Notes under the pieces: model-generated
What the model was told of the DNA's origin: nothing
What the model saw: only the letters and a program-made list of their open reading frames with translations
Databases searched by the model: none
Assembly (NCBI GenBank): GCA_046565595.1
Contig: JBKHYG010000122.1
Location: 1 to 25,518, forward strand
Direction: 5' to 3'
Source of the DNA: JBKHYG01 sp046565595
GTDB lineage: Bacteria > Actinomycetota > AC-67
DNA length: 25,518 nucleotides
Shown: positions 7,195 through 14,924 of the stretch, piece after piece
How the letters are laid out: each line of letters starts with the position of its first letter
How positions within the stretch are numbered: the first letter of the stretch is position 1
Position numbers and translations under genes: made by a program

Positions 7195-7219
7195 GGACCC
7201 CGGCGAACCGCCGGGGTCC
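7195..7219. terminator. Hairpin terminator between convergent sodN and VOC genes
   Basis: A perfect 10-base inverted repeat (GGACCCCGGC / GCCGGGGTCC) encloses a 5-base loop. It lies 23 bases after the sodN stop and 14 bases after the VOC stop on the other strand, so it can serve both. There is no T-run, as is common in high-G+C bacteria. Confidence 0.75.
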
Positions 7220-7233
7220 AGTCGTCGTAAGGG

Positions 7234-7959
7234 TTACTTGCCGGACTTGTAGAAGCCGAACATCGCTCCCTGCGGGTCGATCATCATCCCGACCGTCACA
7301 TCGCCACCCTCCATGTAACTGGGCTCCATCATGATCCTCGCTCCGAGTTCCTTAGCCTTGGCTGAGGTAGCGGCGGGATCTGGAACCATCGCATAGATCG
7401 CCACATAGGAAGGAGCGTTATCTATCGCCCCGATAGCGCCACCGGTCTTGTGGTCAGGCCACTCGACGATCCCGTATCCAGGCATCGGTTGTTGGCTGAT
7501 CTTCCACTCGAAGAGTTCGGTGTAGAAGTCCTGGAGCGCCTGCGCATCATCGCCCATGATCTCGAACCAATTGACGGGCACGCCGTCGCCCGGTGAGACC
7601 TGTGGTCCGCCGTCTCCCTTCACGATCCCGAACGGGTTTCCTGCCGGATCCTGCAGGAACGCGATCGTCACGACATCGGGGATCTCGGTGATAGGGACGA
7701 GCACCTTCGCGCCGAGTGATTCGGCCTTCTTCAGCGTCGCCTCGATGTCTGGCGTCTCGATGTAGACGGTCGCGAAGGCCTGGTCTCCTTCGGCGGTGGT
7801 TATCCCGCCGTTGAAGCCTGATCCGGCGTGCGTGTCGACCATGCCGTAGTCCATCTCCTCCATCGGCTGGATGTGCCATCCGAACAGCGATCGATAGAAC
7901 TCGGTGGCGGCCTTGCGATCCTTGGCGTGGATCTCGAAGTGAACGACAGGATGCTTCAT
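7234..7959 (-). CDS. VOC-family protein with two glyoxalase-like domains
   Basis: The 241-residue protein repeats the vicinal-oxygen-chelate module. The first copy begins HPVVHFEIHAKDRKAATEFY (residues 3-22) and the second begins VNWFEIMGDDAQALQDFY. Each continues with the GW/EW and MPGYGIV or MDYGMVDT strands and ends in F/AFLQDPAGNPFGI or MIDPQGAMFGFY. This two-domain form is common in actinobacteria, where it is often called hydroxylase- or glyoxalase-like, with no agreed substrate. Metal ligands of true glyoxalases are not obvious in every position. The start ATG 7959 has a good upstream GGGAGGA site. The gene stands alone; 119 bases separate it from pcnA. Confidence 0.88.
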   Translation of the reverse strand: MKHPVVHFEIHAKDRKAATEFYRSLFGWHIQPMEEMDYGMVDTHAGSGFNGGITTAEGDQAFATVYIETPDIEATLKKAESLGAKVLVPITEIPDVVTIAFLQDPAGNPFGIVKGDGGPQVSPGDGVPVNWFEIMGDDAQALQDFYTELFEWKISQQPMPGYGIVEWPDHKTGGAIGAIDNAPSYVAIYAMVPDPAATSAKAKELGARIMMEPSYMEGGDVTVGMMIDPQGAMFGFYKSGK

Positions 7960-8039
7960 GGGATCCTCCCTTGGATGGTCGCATCAGCGACCTAACGAAC
8001 ATCAGACGCTACGCCCAAGCAGGTGGTCTCCGCCAGACA

Positions 8040-8075
8040 GGCTGGGCGAAGGCGGCCGCAACCGATCGCCCAGCC
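8040..8075 (-). terminator. Hairpin terminator of pcnA
   Basis: GGCTGGGCGA at 8040-8049 and TCGCCCAGCC at 8066-8075 form a perfect 10-base stem with a 16-base loop. It starts 3 bases after the pcnA stop codon. The 119-base gap to the VOC gene (7960-8078) holds nothing else that I see apart from the VOC ribosome site. Confidence 0.65.
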
Positions 8076-8078
8076 GGT

Positions 8079-9509
8079 TCAGATGTCTTGCGCCTTCGCC
8101 CACGCATCTAGTTCCTCGAAAGCTCGTTCGCGGGAGTACTCGCCCTCTTCGAGTCGGATCTCGAGCAGATGGGCCAGCGCCTTGCCGACCAGCGGTCCGG
8201 GCTTGATGCCTAGGTGCTCCATGATCTCGTTGCCATCGATCGGCGGCCGGATCGCGGCGAGGTCTTCCTTCTCTCGTAGCTCGGCGAGCCTCGCCTCGAA
8301 CTCGTCCATCGCCGCTTCCAGTTCGCGCGCACGCCGCTTGTTGCGTGTCGTGCAGTCGCAGCGCACGAGGATGTTGAGTCGGTCGAGCAGGTCGCCGGCG
8401 TCGCGGGCGTAGCGGCGCACAGCCGAGTCGGACCAACCCATCTTGAAGGTGTGGAACCTCAGGTGCAGTTCGATGAGTTTCGCGACGGGCTGGATGATCT
8501 GGCCGCTGAAGGCCATCGTCTGTAGCCGTTCGGTCGCCATACGCGCGCCGACCACATCATGATGATGGAACGAGACCCCATCGGAGTCGATCTTGCGAGT
8601 GGACGGCTTGCCGATGTCGTGCAGCAACCCCGCCAGCCTCAAGACCAGATCAGGATGCTCAGAGTCGTAAGCACAGATCTTGTCCAACACGGCCAGGGAG
8701 TGGCGGTAGACATCCTTGTGCCGATGGATCGGATCCTGTTCGAGTTTGAGTGCTGCGAGTTCGGGCAGGAACCGGTCGGACAATCCAGCCTCTGTCAGGA
8801 GTTCCAGGCCGATGCTGGGGTAGGTGCCGGTCATCAGTTTCGAGAACTCTTCACGGATGCGTTCATGCGCGACGATGTCGAGCCGCTCCGCGAGTTGCTT
8901 CATCGCGGCGATGACCTCGGGCGCGGGTGCCAGACCGAGTTGGCTCACGAACCGGGCCGCCCGAACCATGCGCAACGGATCATCAGTGAATGAGTCTTGC
9001 GCCGAGCCGGGGGTGCGCAGCAACTTCTGGTGGAGATCCCCGATGCCGCCCAACGGATCAAGGAACCGTCGGTCTGGCAGCGACAGCGCCATCGCGTTGA
9101 CGGTGAAGTCGCGGCGAGACAGGTCGGTCTCGATGTCTGCGACCTCGCTGACCGCCGGTTTGCGGCTGGCAGGTGCGTAGGCGTCGGCACGGAAGGTCGT
9201 GATCTCGTAACGAAGACCCTCACGCATGAAGCCGATCGAGCCGAACGCTTCGCCCTGGGTCCATAGCACCTCGTGGAGTCCTTCGAGCAAGCCCCTGGTG
9301 ACATCTGGGGTCGCGTCGGTCGCGAAGTCGAGGTCGGGAAGTTCGTTCTCGTGGAGGCGGCCGAGCAACGCGTCTCGTATGGCGCCACCGACCAGGAAGA
9401 GTTGGTGGCCGGCCTCTTGGAACCGCTCGGCGATCTCATCGACGGCGGGGGGAAGCGTCAAGCGCTCATCGAGTACGGCCTGGATCGCCGCTGCGACATC
9501 TGCGCTCAC
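8079..9509 (-). CDS. pcnA: CCA tRNA nucleotidyltransferase / poly(A) polymerase family protein
   Basis: This class II nucleotidyltransferase adds or repairs the CCA end of tRNAs. The 476 residues begin with the head domain, LFLVGGAIRDALLG (39-50) and PDLDFATDATPD (58-69), where Asp59 and Asp61 hold metal. Then come RRDFTVNAMAL and the D-R-x-x-R-type helices (DDPLRMVRAARFVSQLG). The C-terminal half carries an HD domain (IHRHKDVYRHSLAVLDK, RLAGLLHDIGKP). This HD-containing form is the usual one in Actinomycetota, where it sits beside the murJ-sigM region as it does here. The start is GTG 9509, 7 bases after a -10-like TATCCT. The NUDIX gene found next to it in mycobacteria is absent; dedA and TSUP genes take its place. 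Confidence 0.95.
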   Translation of the reverse strand: MSADVAAAIQAVLDERLTLPPAVDEIAERFQEAGHQLFLVGGAIRDALLGRLHENELPDLDFATDATPDVTRGLLEGLHEVLWTQGEAFGSIGFMREGLRYEITTFRADAYAPASRKPAVSEVADIETDLSRRDFTVNAMALSLPDRRFLDPLGGIGDLHQKLLRTPGSAQDSFTDDPLRMVRAARFVSQLGLAPAPEVIAAMKQLAERLDIVAHERIREEFSKLMTGTYPSIGLELLTEAGLSDRFLPELAALKLEQDPIHRHKDVYRHSLAVLDKICAYDSEHPDLVLRLAGLLHDIGKPSTRKIDSDGVSFHHHDVVGARMATERLQTMAFSGQIIQPVAKLIELHLRFHTFKMGWSDSAVRRYARDAGDLLDRLNILVRCDCTTRNKRRARELEAAMDEFEARLAELREKEDLAAIRPPIDGNEIMEHLGIKPGPLVGKALAHLLEIRLEEGEYSRERAFEELDAWAKAQDI

Positions 9510-9516
9510 ACTGTTC

Positions 9517-9522
9517 AGGATA
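9517..9522 (-). promoter_or_regulatory. -10 box for leaderless transcription of pcnA
   Basis: Minus-strand TATCCT is followed by 7 bases and the GTG start at 9509. No Shine-Dalgarno site is visible. This suggests that pcnA has its own promoter in the 72-base gap downstream of dedA. Confidence 0.45.
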
Positions 9523-9581
9523 GCGTCGCGCGCACCACGCGTTCGAGGTTCACCGGCGAGCGGTTCGGAAGTTGACTCGGT

Positions 9582-10274
9582 TCACGCGCCGGGTTCGATG
9601 TCGCCATCTGGAGCCATCGGGCCAGCGATCTCTTGCTGAACCTTGCGCTGTACTCCGCGCCAGGTGAAGAAGAAGCCGACGATCAGCAGGCCCAGCACGA
9701 CGAATCCTCCGGTTCCGAGATAACGGTCCGCGACGCGATAACTCTCGGAGAGTATGAACCCGGTGACCGCCACCAGCGTTGCCCATGCTGCCGCGCCGAC
9801 GAACGCCGGCCAGAAGAACACGCGGAACTCCATCCCTGCGGTGCCAGCGATGAGCGTACGAACGCTGCGCAGGAACGGCGCGAACCTTCCGAACAGGACG
9901 GCACGCCGTCCGTACACGCGGAAGTATGCCTCGAGGACGGGCATCCGATCCGGGGACAGGAACACATAACGGCCCCAGCGCGCAACGATCTGGGGACCGA
10001 AACGCCTACCGATGTAGTAGCCCGCGACATCTCCCAGGAGGGCGCCGAGGAAGGCGACCGTGATGACCCACTCGAGTTCCAACACGGGACCTTGAGAGAC
10101 CAGCGAATTGTTGGACGCGAAGAACCCGGCGAGCAACAGCGTCGATTCACCCGGCACGACGGAGGCGATCAGGATGCTCGACTCTAGGAAGGTAGCAAGG
10201 AACACGATGAGCAAGCCCCACTCGTGGAACCAAGGCGCGAGTTGATCGACAATGCCAGCGAGCACCGAGAGCAT
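9582..10274 (-). CDS. DedA-family membrane protein
   Basis: A 230-residue polytopic membrane protein. Family marks are FLATFLESSILIASVVPGES near the N-terminus, GALLGDVAGYYIGRRFG in the middle, FGRFAPFLRSVRTLIAG (the conserved F/Y-G-R-x-x-P-x-x-R segment), and terminal hydrophobic helices. DedA proteins are linked to lipid scrambling/flipping and envelope integrity; some recycle undecaprenyl phosphate, which would suit a neighbourhood of cell-wall genes, but this is inference. The gene begins 1 base after the stop of the upstream TSUP gene and is probably cotranscribed with it. Confidence 0.92.
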   Translation of the reverse strand: MLSVLAGIVDQLAPWFHEWGLLIVFLATFLESSILIASVVPGESTLLLAGFFASNNSLVSQGPVLELEWVITVAFLGALLGDVAGYYIGRRFGPQIVARWGRYVFLSPDRMPVLEAYFRVYGRRAVLFGRFAPFLRSVRTLIAGTAGMEFRVFFWPAFVGAAAWATLVAVTGFILSESYRVADRYLGTGGFVVLGLLIVGFFFTWRGVQRKVQQEIAGPMAPDGDIEPGA

Positions 10275-10275
10275 C

Positions 10276-10677
10276 CTAGGAGCCCGTCTTCTGGTTGCGG
10301 CTGGCGGCCAACACCTGGCTGAGTATGCGAGCGGCTGTCGCGAGGACGACCACGCCGAAGATGCGGCGCAGCGTCTGTTCGTCCAGCGTCGTCAGCGCGA
10401 GGGTGCTGCCAGCGACGCCGCCTGCGATACCACCGATCGCGACCCATGCAGCGATGCGGATGTCGAGCAAGCCGGCCCGATTGGAAGCGATCGTGCCAAC
10501 GATCGCGGTGACGATGATCACGGCGAGCGAGGTCCCTTGTGCGGTGTGCTGACCGGCGTCGAGTAACTCGACGAGGACAGGCACCATGATGACGCCGCCG
10601 CCCACCCCCATCGCTCCCGCGAATGCTCCGGCGAGCAGACCGGTCGAAAGAGCGATCAGGATCTCTGGACCGCTCAT
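10276..10677 (-). CDS. Half-size TSUP (TauE/SafE-like) permease, second of a pair
   Basis: The 133-residue protein has about four transmembrane helices and one copy of the family motif, AGAMGVGGGVIMVPVLV, followed by HTAQGTSLAVIIVTAIVGTI. Full TSUP exporters for sulfite or related organic anions have eight helices and two such halves. Here the halves are separate genes: this one and the one at 10724-11080, 46 bases upstream. I infer a heterodimer. The substrate is unknown. ATG 10677 is the natural start. Confidence 0.82.
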   Translation of the reverse strand: MSGPEILIALSTGLLAGAFAGAMGVGGGVIMVPVLVELLDAGQHTAQGTSLAVIIVTAIVGTIASNRAGLLDIRIAAWVAIGGIAGGVAGSTLALTTLDEQTLRRIFGVVVLATAARILSQVLAASRNQKTGS

Positions 10678-10723
10678 GAGGGTCGCTTCGAGGTTCCGCG
10701 CCAGGGCAGGCTTCCTAGGCGGT

Positions 10724-11080
10724 TCATGCGATCAGCAGCCTGAGTCCGGCCGCGAGGGCAACCAGGCCGAAGGCTCCTTTGAGGACATGTTCGGGAGCAC
10801 GGGCGAGGATACGGACGCCGATGGGTGCGCCGATGATCGTTCCAGCGGCGATCAGGCCAGCCGCGGCCCACCAGACCTCCCCCTGGCGGACATACACCGA
10901 GACCGCAACCACAGCGATCGGCGCGATGGAAGCGAGCGAGATGGCATGGGCGGACCGTTGCGGGAGCGCCAACAGCATGACGAGCAGAGGGACCATGACG
11001 ACTCCCCCGCCGATCCCCAGCAGACCAGACGCGATCCCACCGGCCAAGCCGATGATCGCGGCACGGAGCCGTGTGTCCAC
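10724..11080 (-). CDS. Half-size TSUP (TauE/SafE-like) permease, first of a pair
   Basis: The 118-residue protein begins close to its first helix and carries ASGLLGIGGGVVMVPLLVML and then RSAHAISLASIAPIAVVAV. These match the TSUP repeat, with about four membrane segments. It is the first gene of a minus-strand run of TSUP, TSUP, dedA and perhaps pcnA. Start GTG 11080 is preceded at 6 bases by the -10-like TAGTCT, so translation is likely leaderless. Short single-repeat TSUP proteins in tandem are known in actinobacteria, so this is not necessarily a broken gene. Confidence 0.82.
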   Translation of the reverse strand: MDTRLRAAIIGLAGGIASGLLGIGGGVVMVPLLVMLLALPQRSAHAISLASIAPIAVVAVSVYVRQGEVWWAAAGLIAAGTIIGAPIGVRILARAPEHVLKGAFGLVALAAGLRLLIA

Positions 11081-11086
11081 GCCGAC

Positions 11087-11105
11087 AGACTACGGGCCAT
11101 AGCAT
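11087..11105. promoter_or_regulatory. Compact divergent leaderless promoters (TSUP / DUF6049 protein)
   Basis: Minus-strand TAGTCT (11087-11092) is 6 bases from GTG 11080. Plus-strand TAGCAT (11100-11105) is 7 bases from GTG 11113. Only 32 bases separate the two start codons, so both polymerase sites must overlap and probably exclude each other. No good -35 elements are visible. Confidence 0.4.
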
Positions 11106-11112
11106 CGGGTTC

Positions 11113-13179
11113 GTGCGAGCCCTTCCGCGATCGGTAGCCCTGTGCGTAACAGCGCTGTTGGTCGCTCTAGGGTCGCCGCTCGAGCTCCCCGAAGCGCACG
11201 CCCAAGAGGGCATACAGGTGCGCCTGATCACGACGAGCGGCTGGGTCGCAACCGATCGAGCCCTGCAGGTCGAGGTCGCCGTGAACAACCCGACCTCCGA
11301 AGCGGTAGCGATCATGCTGCTTGGCACGCTGCATCGGCCCGTCACCTCTCGGTTGGAGTTGCACAACCTGATCGACGACGGCGCATCTGGGCGCGCCGTC
11401 GTGCAGCGGCTCTCGGACGCTCCTCGAGTCGTACGGGCCGGCGGCTCGGGACGCTTCCGACTGCAAGCCTCTTGGACGGCGCTTGGACGACCGCGCTTGG
11501 GCGTCTATCCCCTCGAGCTACGCGTGGCTTCGGTGGAGGTGCGACGCGCAGATCCTCAGACGGGCTCGGAAGGTGTGAGTTTCGTACCGAGCGAGCAGAC
11601 GCTCATCTGGTCCACGACCACCGCCATACCGATCGTCGTCGGTGCGCCAGAGACTCGGCTGGGATTCGTCGCTGCGCTGCCGGTGTCGATGCGATCACCG
11701 CCGGTTCCTCTGGGCGGCGCCTACCGCGAACAGGCACTGGCCGAGATGGAGTTGGACGCGATGATCGCCGCTTTGGAGCCGGCGGTCGGAGCGCCGGTGG
11801 TGCTGGCTCCGCAAGGTTCCGTGCTGGACCTGATCGAAGATCTAGACGATGGGGCGCTCGGTCAGGATGCGTCGGGAGAGCTGGTGAACCATCCGGCGGA
11901 CGGGATCTTCGCTGAGCAGGGACGGCAGGTCCGACGCTTGCTGCGAGACGCGACGCGGCGGACCGCCCCCATCGCGACCGGATACGGCAGGATCGATCCG
12001 ATCTGGCTGGACGAGGTCGGCTTGGGTGAGGACGCGGCACGCCATCTCGCCCGAACAGGCGACTCTCAACGGCGGGTCATCGGCAGGGCCGACGGAAGTG
12101 CCGTGCATCTTGTCGACATGTCTCGCCTGGATGCCGGGGTGTTGGAGGAACTCTTGCCCGATGAGGGAACGGTGATCGTCGGCGAGCAGGCGTTGGGCGA
12201 GCGGATAGATGAGCCGTTCAGTCCCGACCTGTTCGGTACCTCTACTGCGCTGGCGTTCGAAGGCCGCTGGAGGGTGTTGGTGGCGGACCCGCGACTCAAC
12301 GATGTGCAGGATCGGTTGCCAGGGCCAGAAGCCGCCCAGAGCATCCTGGCGGAAACGGCGATCCGATGGCTCGAACTACCTCTGTATGCGCCAGACCGGT
12401 TGATGGTGTTCGCACCTCCGCGTCTTCCCGCCGCAGGGTTGACGAGAAACCTGCTGCCGGTCCTCGCTTCGGCTCCATGGTTGCGACCCCTGACGCTTAG
12501 CGAGGTAGATGCCACCGCCGGTACCGTCGCAGCCGGCGCGACACCTCCCGCGGCCACCCCTGGCGTCTCGCAGATCGCTTCCTCGGCACCGCCAGCGCTC
12601 GCGGCGGCGCATCGGGCTTACGAGACCGCGGCAGCCACGATCGCTGCCACCGATGATCCGGTGGCAGCGGCTCGATTGGAAACCTGGGAACGGGCACTGC
12701 TGCTGTCGGAACGGATCCGATTCGAGGGCGAGTTGGGCGACGCGTTGCTCGCTCGCGATCTCTTGACCGATGTTCGTGGATATACGCGAGCTATCAAACC
12801 AGCTCCGGACCGGAGGGTGACGCTGACATCCCGCGAGGGAACGGTCCCGATCGTGCTCGAGAACGCCACCGATATCACCGCTCGAGTGCAGTTGCGGTTG
12901 TCCGGACGCCGCGTGCGTTTCGTCGAGGGCGCACGACAGGAGGTTGAGCTGCCGCCCGGAGATACGACGATCGAGGTTCCGGTGGAGGTGTTGGGGCGTG
13001 GCGAGTTCCCGATCACGGTCGAATTGCGAACGGTCGGCGGTGCTCTGCTGGCTCGCTCGTCGATGACGCTGAGGAGCACACAGGTCTCGAATGTGGCCTT
13101 GCTCATCGTGATCGGAGGGCTCATCTATCTGACGATCCAAGGCATGCGCCGTAGGACCACGAGGATGAGTGCGCGGTGA
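11113..13179 (+). CDS. DUF6049-family envelope protein, upstream partner of MurJ
   Basis: A 688-residue protein with a Sec signal (VALCVTALLVALGSPLELPEAHA), a large extracytoplasmic part, and a single C-terminal membrane helix (VALLIVIGGLIYLTIQ) with a short basic tail. The early domain resembles an Ig-like fold (VEVAVNNPTSEAVAIMLLG). A second such stretch precedes the helix (VPIVLENATDITARVQLRLSG). In actinobacteria a protein of this layout sits directly upstream of murJ (Rv3909 in M. tuberculosis); its function is not established. The frame is open from 11071, but that start would overlap the divergent TSUP gene, and GTG 11113 follows a -10 box at leaderless spacing. It overlaps murJ by 4 bases (GTGA), so both are cotranslated. 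Confidence 0.85.
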   Translation: MRALPRSVALCVTALLVALGSPLELPEAHAQEGIQVRLITTSGWVATDRALQVEVAVNNPTSEAVAIMLLGTLHRPVTSRLELHNLIDDGASGRAVVQRLSDAPRVVRAGGSGRFRLQASWTALGRPRLGVYPLELRVASVEVRRADPQTGSEGVSFVPSEQTLIWSTTTAIPIVVGAPETRLGFVAALPVSMRSPPVPLGGAYREQALAEMELDAMIAALEPAVGAPVVLAPQGSVLDLIEDLDDGALGQDASGELVNHPADGIFAEQGRQVRRLLRDATRRTAPIATGYGRIDPIWLDEVGLGEDAARHLARTGDSQRRVIGRADGSAVHLVDMSRLDAGVLEELLPDEGTVIVGEQALGERIDEPFSPDLFGTSTALAFEGRWRVLVADPRLNDVQDRLPGPEAAQSILAETAIRWLELPLYAPDRLMVFAPPRLPAAGLTRNLLPVLASAPWLRPLTLSEVDATAGTVAAGATPPAATPGVSQIASSAPPALAAAHRAYETAAATIAATDDPVAAARLETWERALLLSERIRFEGELGDALLARDLLTDVRGYTRAIKPAPDRRVTLTSREGTVPIVLENATDITARVQLRLSGRRVRFVEGARQEVELPPGDTTIEVPVEVLGRGEFPITVELRTVGGALLARSSMTLRSTQVSNVALLIVIGGLIYLTIQGMRRRTTRMSAR

Positions 13180-14924
13180 ATGACCCGCGCGCACCCGAGC
13201 CGCCCACGGGGGCGCCCGGCGGACCTCCTTCGGGCGGCTCCACGCCGGGAGGAGTGACCTCGGGCGGACTGCCCGGCGGCGGTTCCACGCCGGGGGCAGT
13301 GACCTCGGGCGGGCCAACCATGGCGCGCGCCACCGCCCTGATGAGCAGCCTGACCGCGATCAGCCGGATCACGGGCTTCCTGCGGGTAGCTGCGATGGCG
13401 TACGCGATAGGTGGAACCGAATCGAAGGTCGCCGACACCTACATGCTGGCGAACTCGACGCCGAACATCATCTACCAACTGGTGGTGGGCGAGGTTCTCG
13501 CGACCCTGTTGGTCCCTGTTTTCGTGTCCTCTTTCAAGAAGCGCGGCCCAACCGAGAGTTGGCGACTGGCCGGGACGATCCTGAACCTCGCGTTGATCGC
13601 TTCGGGCGTGGCGGTCGCACTGACCGTGCTGTTCGCGCCTCAGATCATGAGCCTCTACACGCTGAACCTGTCAGGCCCAGAGGCCGAGTTGCAACGCGAG
13701 GTCGGCGCGTTCTTCCTGCGCATCTTCATGCCGCAGATGATCTTCTACGCAGCGGGCATGGTCCTGACCGGTCTGCTGAATGCGCATCGTCGGTTCGGGG
13801 CACCCATGTTCGCGCCGCTTCTGAACAACCTCATCGTGATCGCGACCTTCCTGATCTTCCGCGCGGTGCATGGTCCGGGCGCGCCGACGCTGACGGGTCT
13901 GACCTTCGGCGAGAAGATGCTGCTGGCAGGCGGAACCTCGCTTGGGGTCGTCGCGATGACCATGTGCCTGTGGCCGTGGGTGATGAAACTTCCGGGACGC
14001 GTATCGATGTGGGCGTTCGATTGGCGAGACCCCGAGATCCGCCAGGTGGCCGCGCTCTCCACATGGTCGCTGCTGTATGTGGCAGCGAACCAGGTCGGAT
14101 TGTGGGCGGTGAATGTCTTGGCGAACGGCTCAGAGGGTGGTGTCACCGCGTATCAGACCTCTTGGATCTTGTACCAGTTGCCCTATGCGCTCTTCGCGCA
14201 GTCGGTCTTCACCTTCCTGTCCCCTCGGATGGCTGATCACATCGTGGACGGAGATCTGCCCGCCGTTCGACGAGATGTATCGCTTGGCATACGGCTGTCA
14301 GCGATCGTGGTGATACCTGCAGCGGCGGGTTTCGTCGCGCTCGGACGACCGATCATCGAGTTGCTGTTGGAGCGGGGCGTCTTCTCGGCAGCCTCGACCG
14401 ATCTGTTCGCCGAGACCTTCGTGATGATGGCAACCGGGTTGGGTATGTATGCGGCGTTCCAGATGTTGATGCGAGCCTTCTACGCGATGAAGGACACGCG
14501 GACACCTTTCGTGGTGAATGTGATCGTAGAGATCGTGCTGATCGCTTCGGCGATCATGCTGTATCAGGCCATGGGGGTCCCAGGCTTGGGACTCGCCCAT
14601 GCGCTCTCGTATGGTGCCGGCGCTCTGGTCGGTGGCTTCTGGTTGCGGGGCCGGCTGGGCGGACTGGACGGTCGAAGGCTTTCGTCGTCGCTCACCAAGA
14701 CCGTGATCGCCTCGGTGCTCGCGGGTCTGGGCGCATGGGGAGTCCGGATGCTGCTCGATCCGTCGGGGAGTTTCGTGATCGTTTCGGTCGGCGTGTTAGC
14801 TGGCGTGGCGGTCTTCCTTGCCGTCGCGTGGGCATTGCGGATCGACGAGATCTCCGAAGGCATCGCTATGGTCCGCGGACGGATGTCTAGATCATCCGAA
14901 CGAACCCCTGGGGGGCGCGCATGA
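13176..14924 (+). CDS. murJ: Lipid II flippase MurJ (MviN)
   Basis: This MOP-superfamily flippase moves lipid II across the cytoplasmic membrane. After a 48-residue Gly/Pro/Ser/Thr tail the conserved body begins MARATALMSSLTAISRITGF and runs through ADTYMLANSTPNIIYQLVVGE, PQMIFYAAGMVLTGLLNAHRRFGAP and AFYAMKDTRTPF, with about 14 helices. The start at GTG 13176 overlaps the stop of the DUF6049 gene; ATG 13320 is an alternative that would drop the tail. At 582 residues it is the flippase alone. In mycobacteria the same protein continues into a pseudokinase and an extracytoplasmic domain; here these are encoded by the next gene, which overlaps murJ by 4 bases (ATGA). Confidence 0.96.
   Translation: MNDPRAPEPPTGAPGGPPSGGSTPGGVTSGGLPGGGSTPGAVTSGGPTMARATALMSSLTAISRITGFLRVAAMAYAIGGTESKVADTYMLANSTPNIIYQLVVGEVLATLLVPVFVSSFKKRGPTESWRLAGTILNLALIASGVAVALTVLFAPQIMSLYTLNLSGPEAELQREVGAFFLRIFMPQMIFYAAGMVLTGLLNAHRRFGAPMFAPLLNNLIVIATFLIFRAVHGPGAPTLTGLTFGEKMLLAGGTSLGVVAMTMCLWPWVMKLPGRVSMWAFDWRDPEIRQVAALSTWSLLYVAANQVGLWAVNVLANGSEGGVTAYQTSWILYQLPYALFAQSVFTFLSPRMADHIVDGDLPAVRRDVSLGIRLSAIVVIPAAAGFVALGRPIIELLLERGVFSAASTDLFAETFVMMATGLGMYAAFQMLMRAFYAMKDTRTPFVVNVIVEIVLIASAIMLYQAMGVPGLGLAHALSYGAGALVGGFWLRGRLGGLDGRRLSSSLTKTVIASVLAGLGAWGVRMLLDPSGSFVIVSVGVLAGVAVFLAVAWALRIDEISEGIAMVRGRMSRSSERTPGGRA
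13233..13319 (+). repeat. 15-codon tandem duplication in the MurJ N-terminal tail
   Basis: Two near-identical units of 45 and 42 bases encode GGSTPGGVTSGGLPG and GGSTPGAVTSGGPT. Base differences are few and partly silent, so the duplication appears recent or is maintained. The tail is low-complexity and probably disordered in the cytoplasm. Confidence 0.8.

Noticed and set aside
10276..11080. A single TSUP gene broken by a frameshift
   Set aside because: Each half has its own plausible start, a complete four-helix repeat and a clean stop, with 46 non-coding bases between.
11071..11112. GTG 11071 as start of the DUF6049 protein
   Set aside because: It would overlap the divergent TSUP start and put 14 residues before the signal peptide; GTG 11113 has a -10 box at the usual distance.
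12376..13317. A 313-residue minus-strand open frame
   Set aside because: Arg/Pro/Gln-rich composition and its position opposite the DUF6049 and murJ genes show it is a shadow frame of high-G+C coding DNA.
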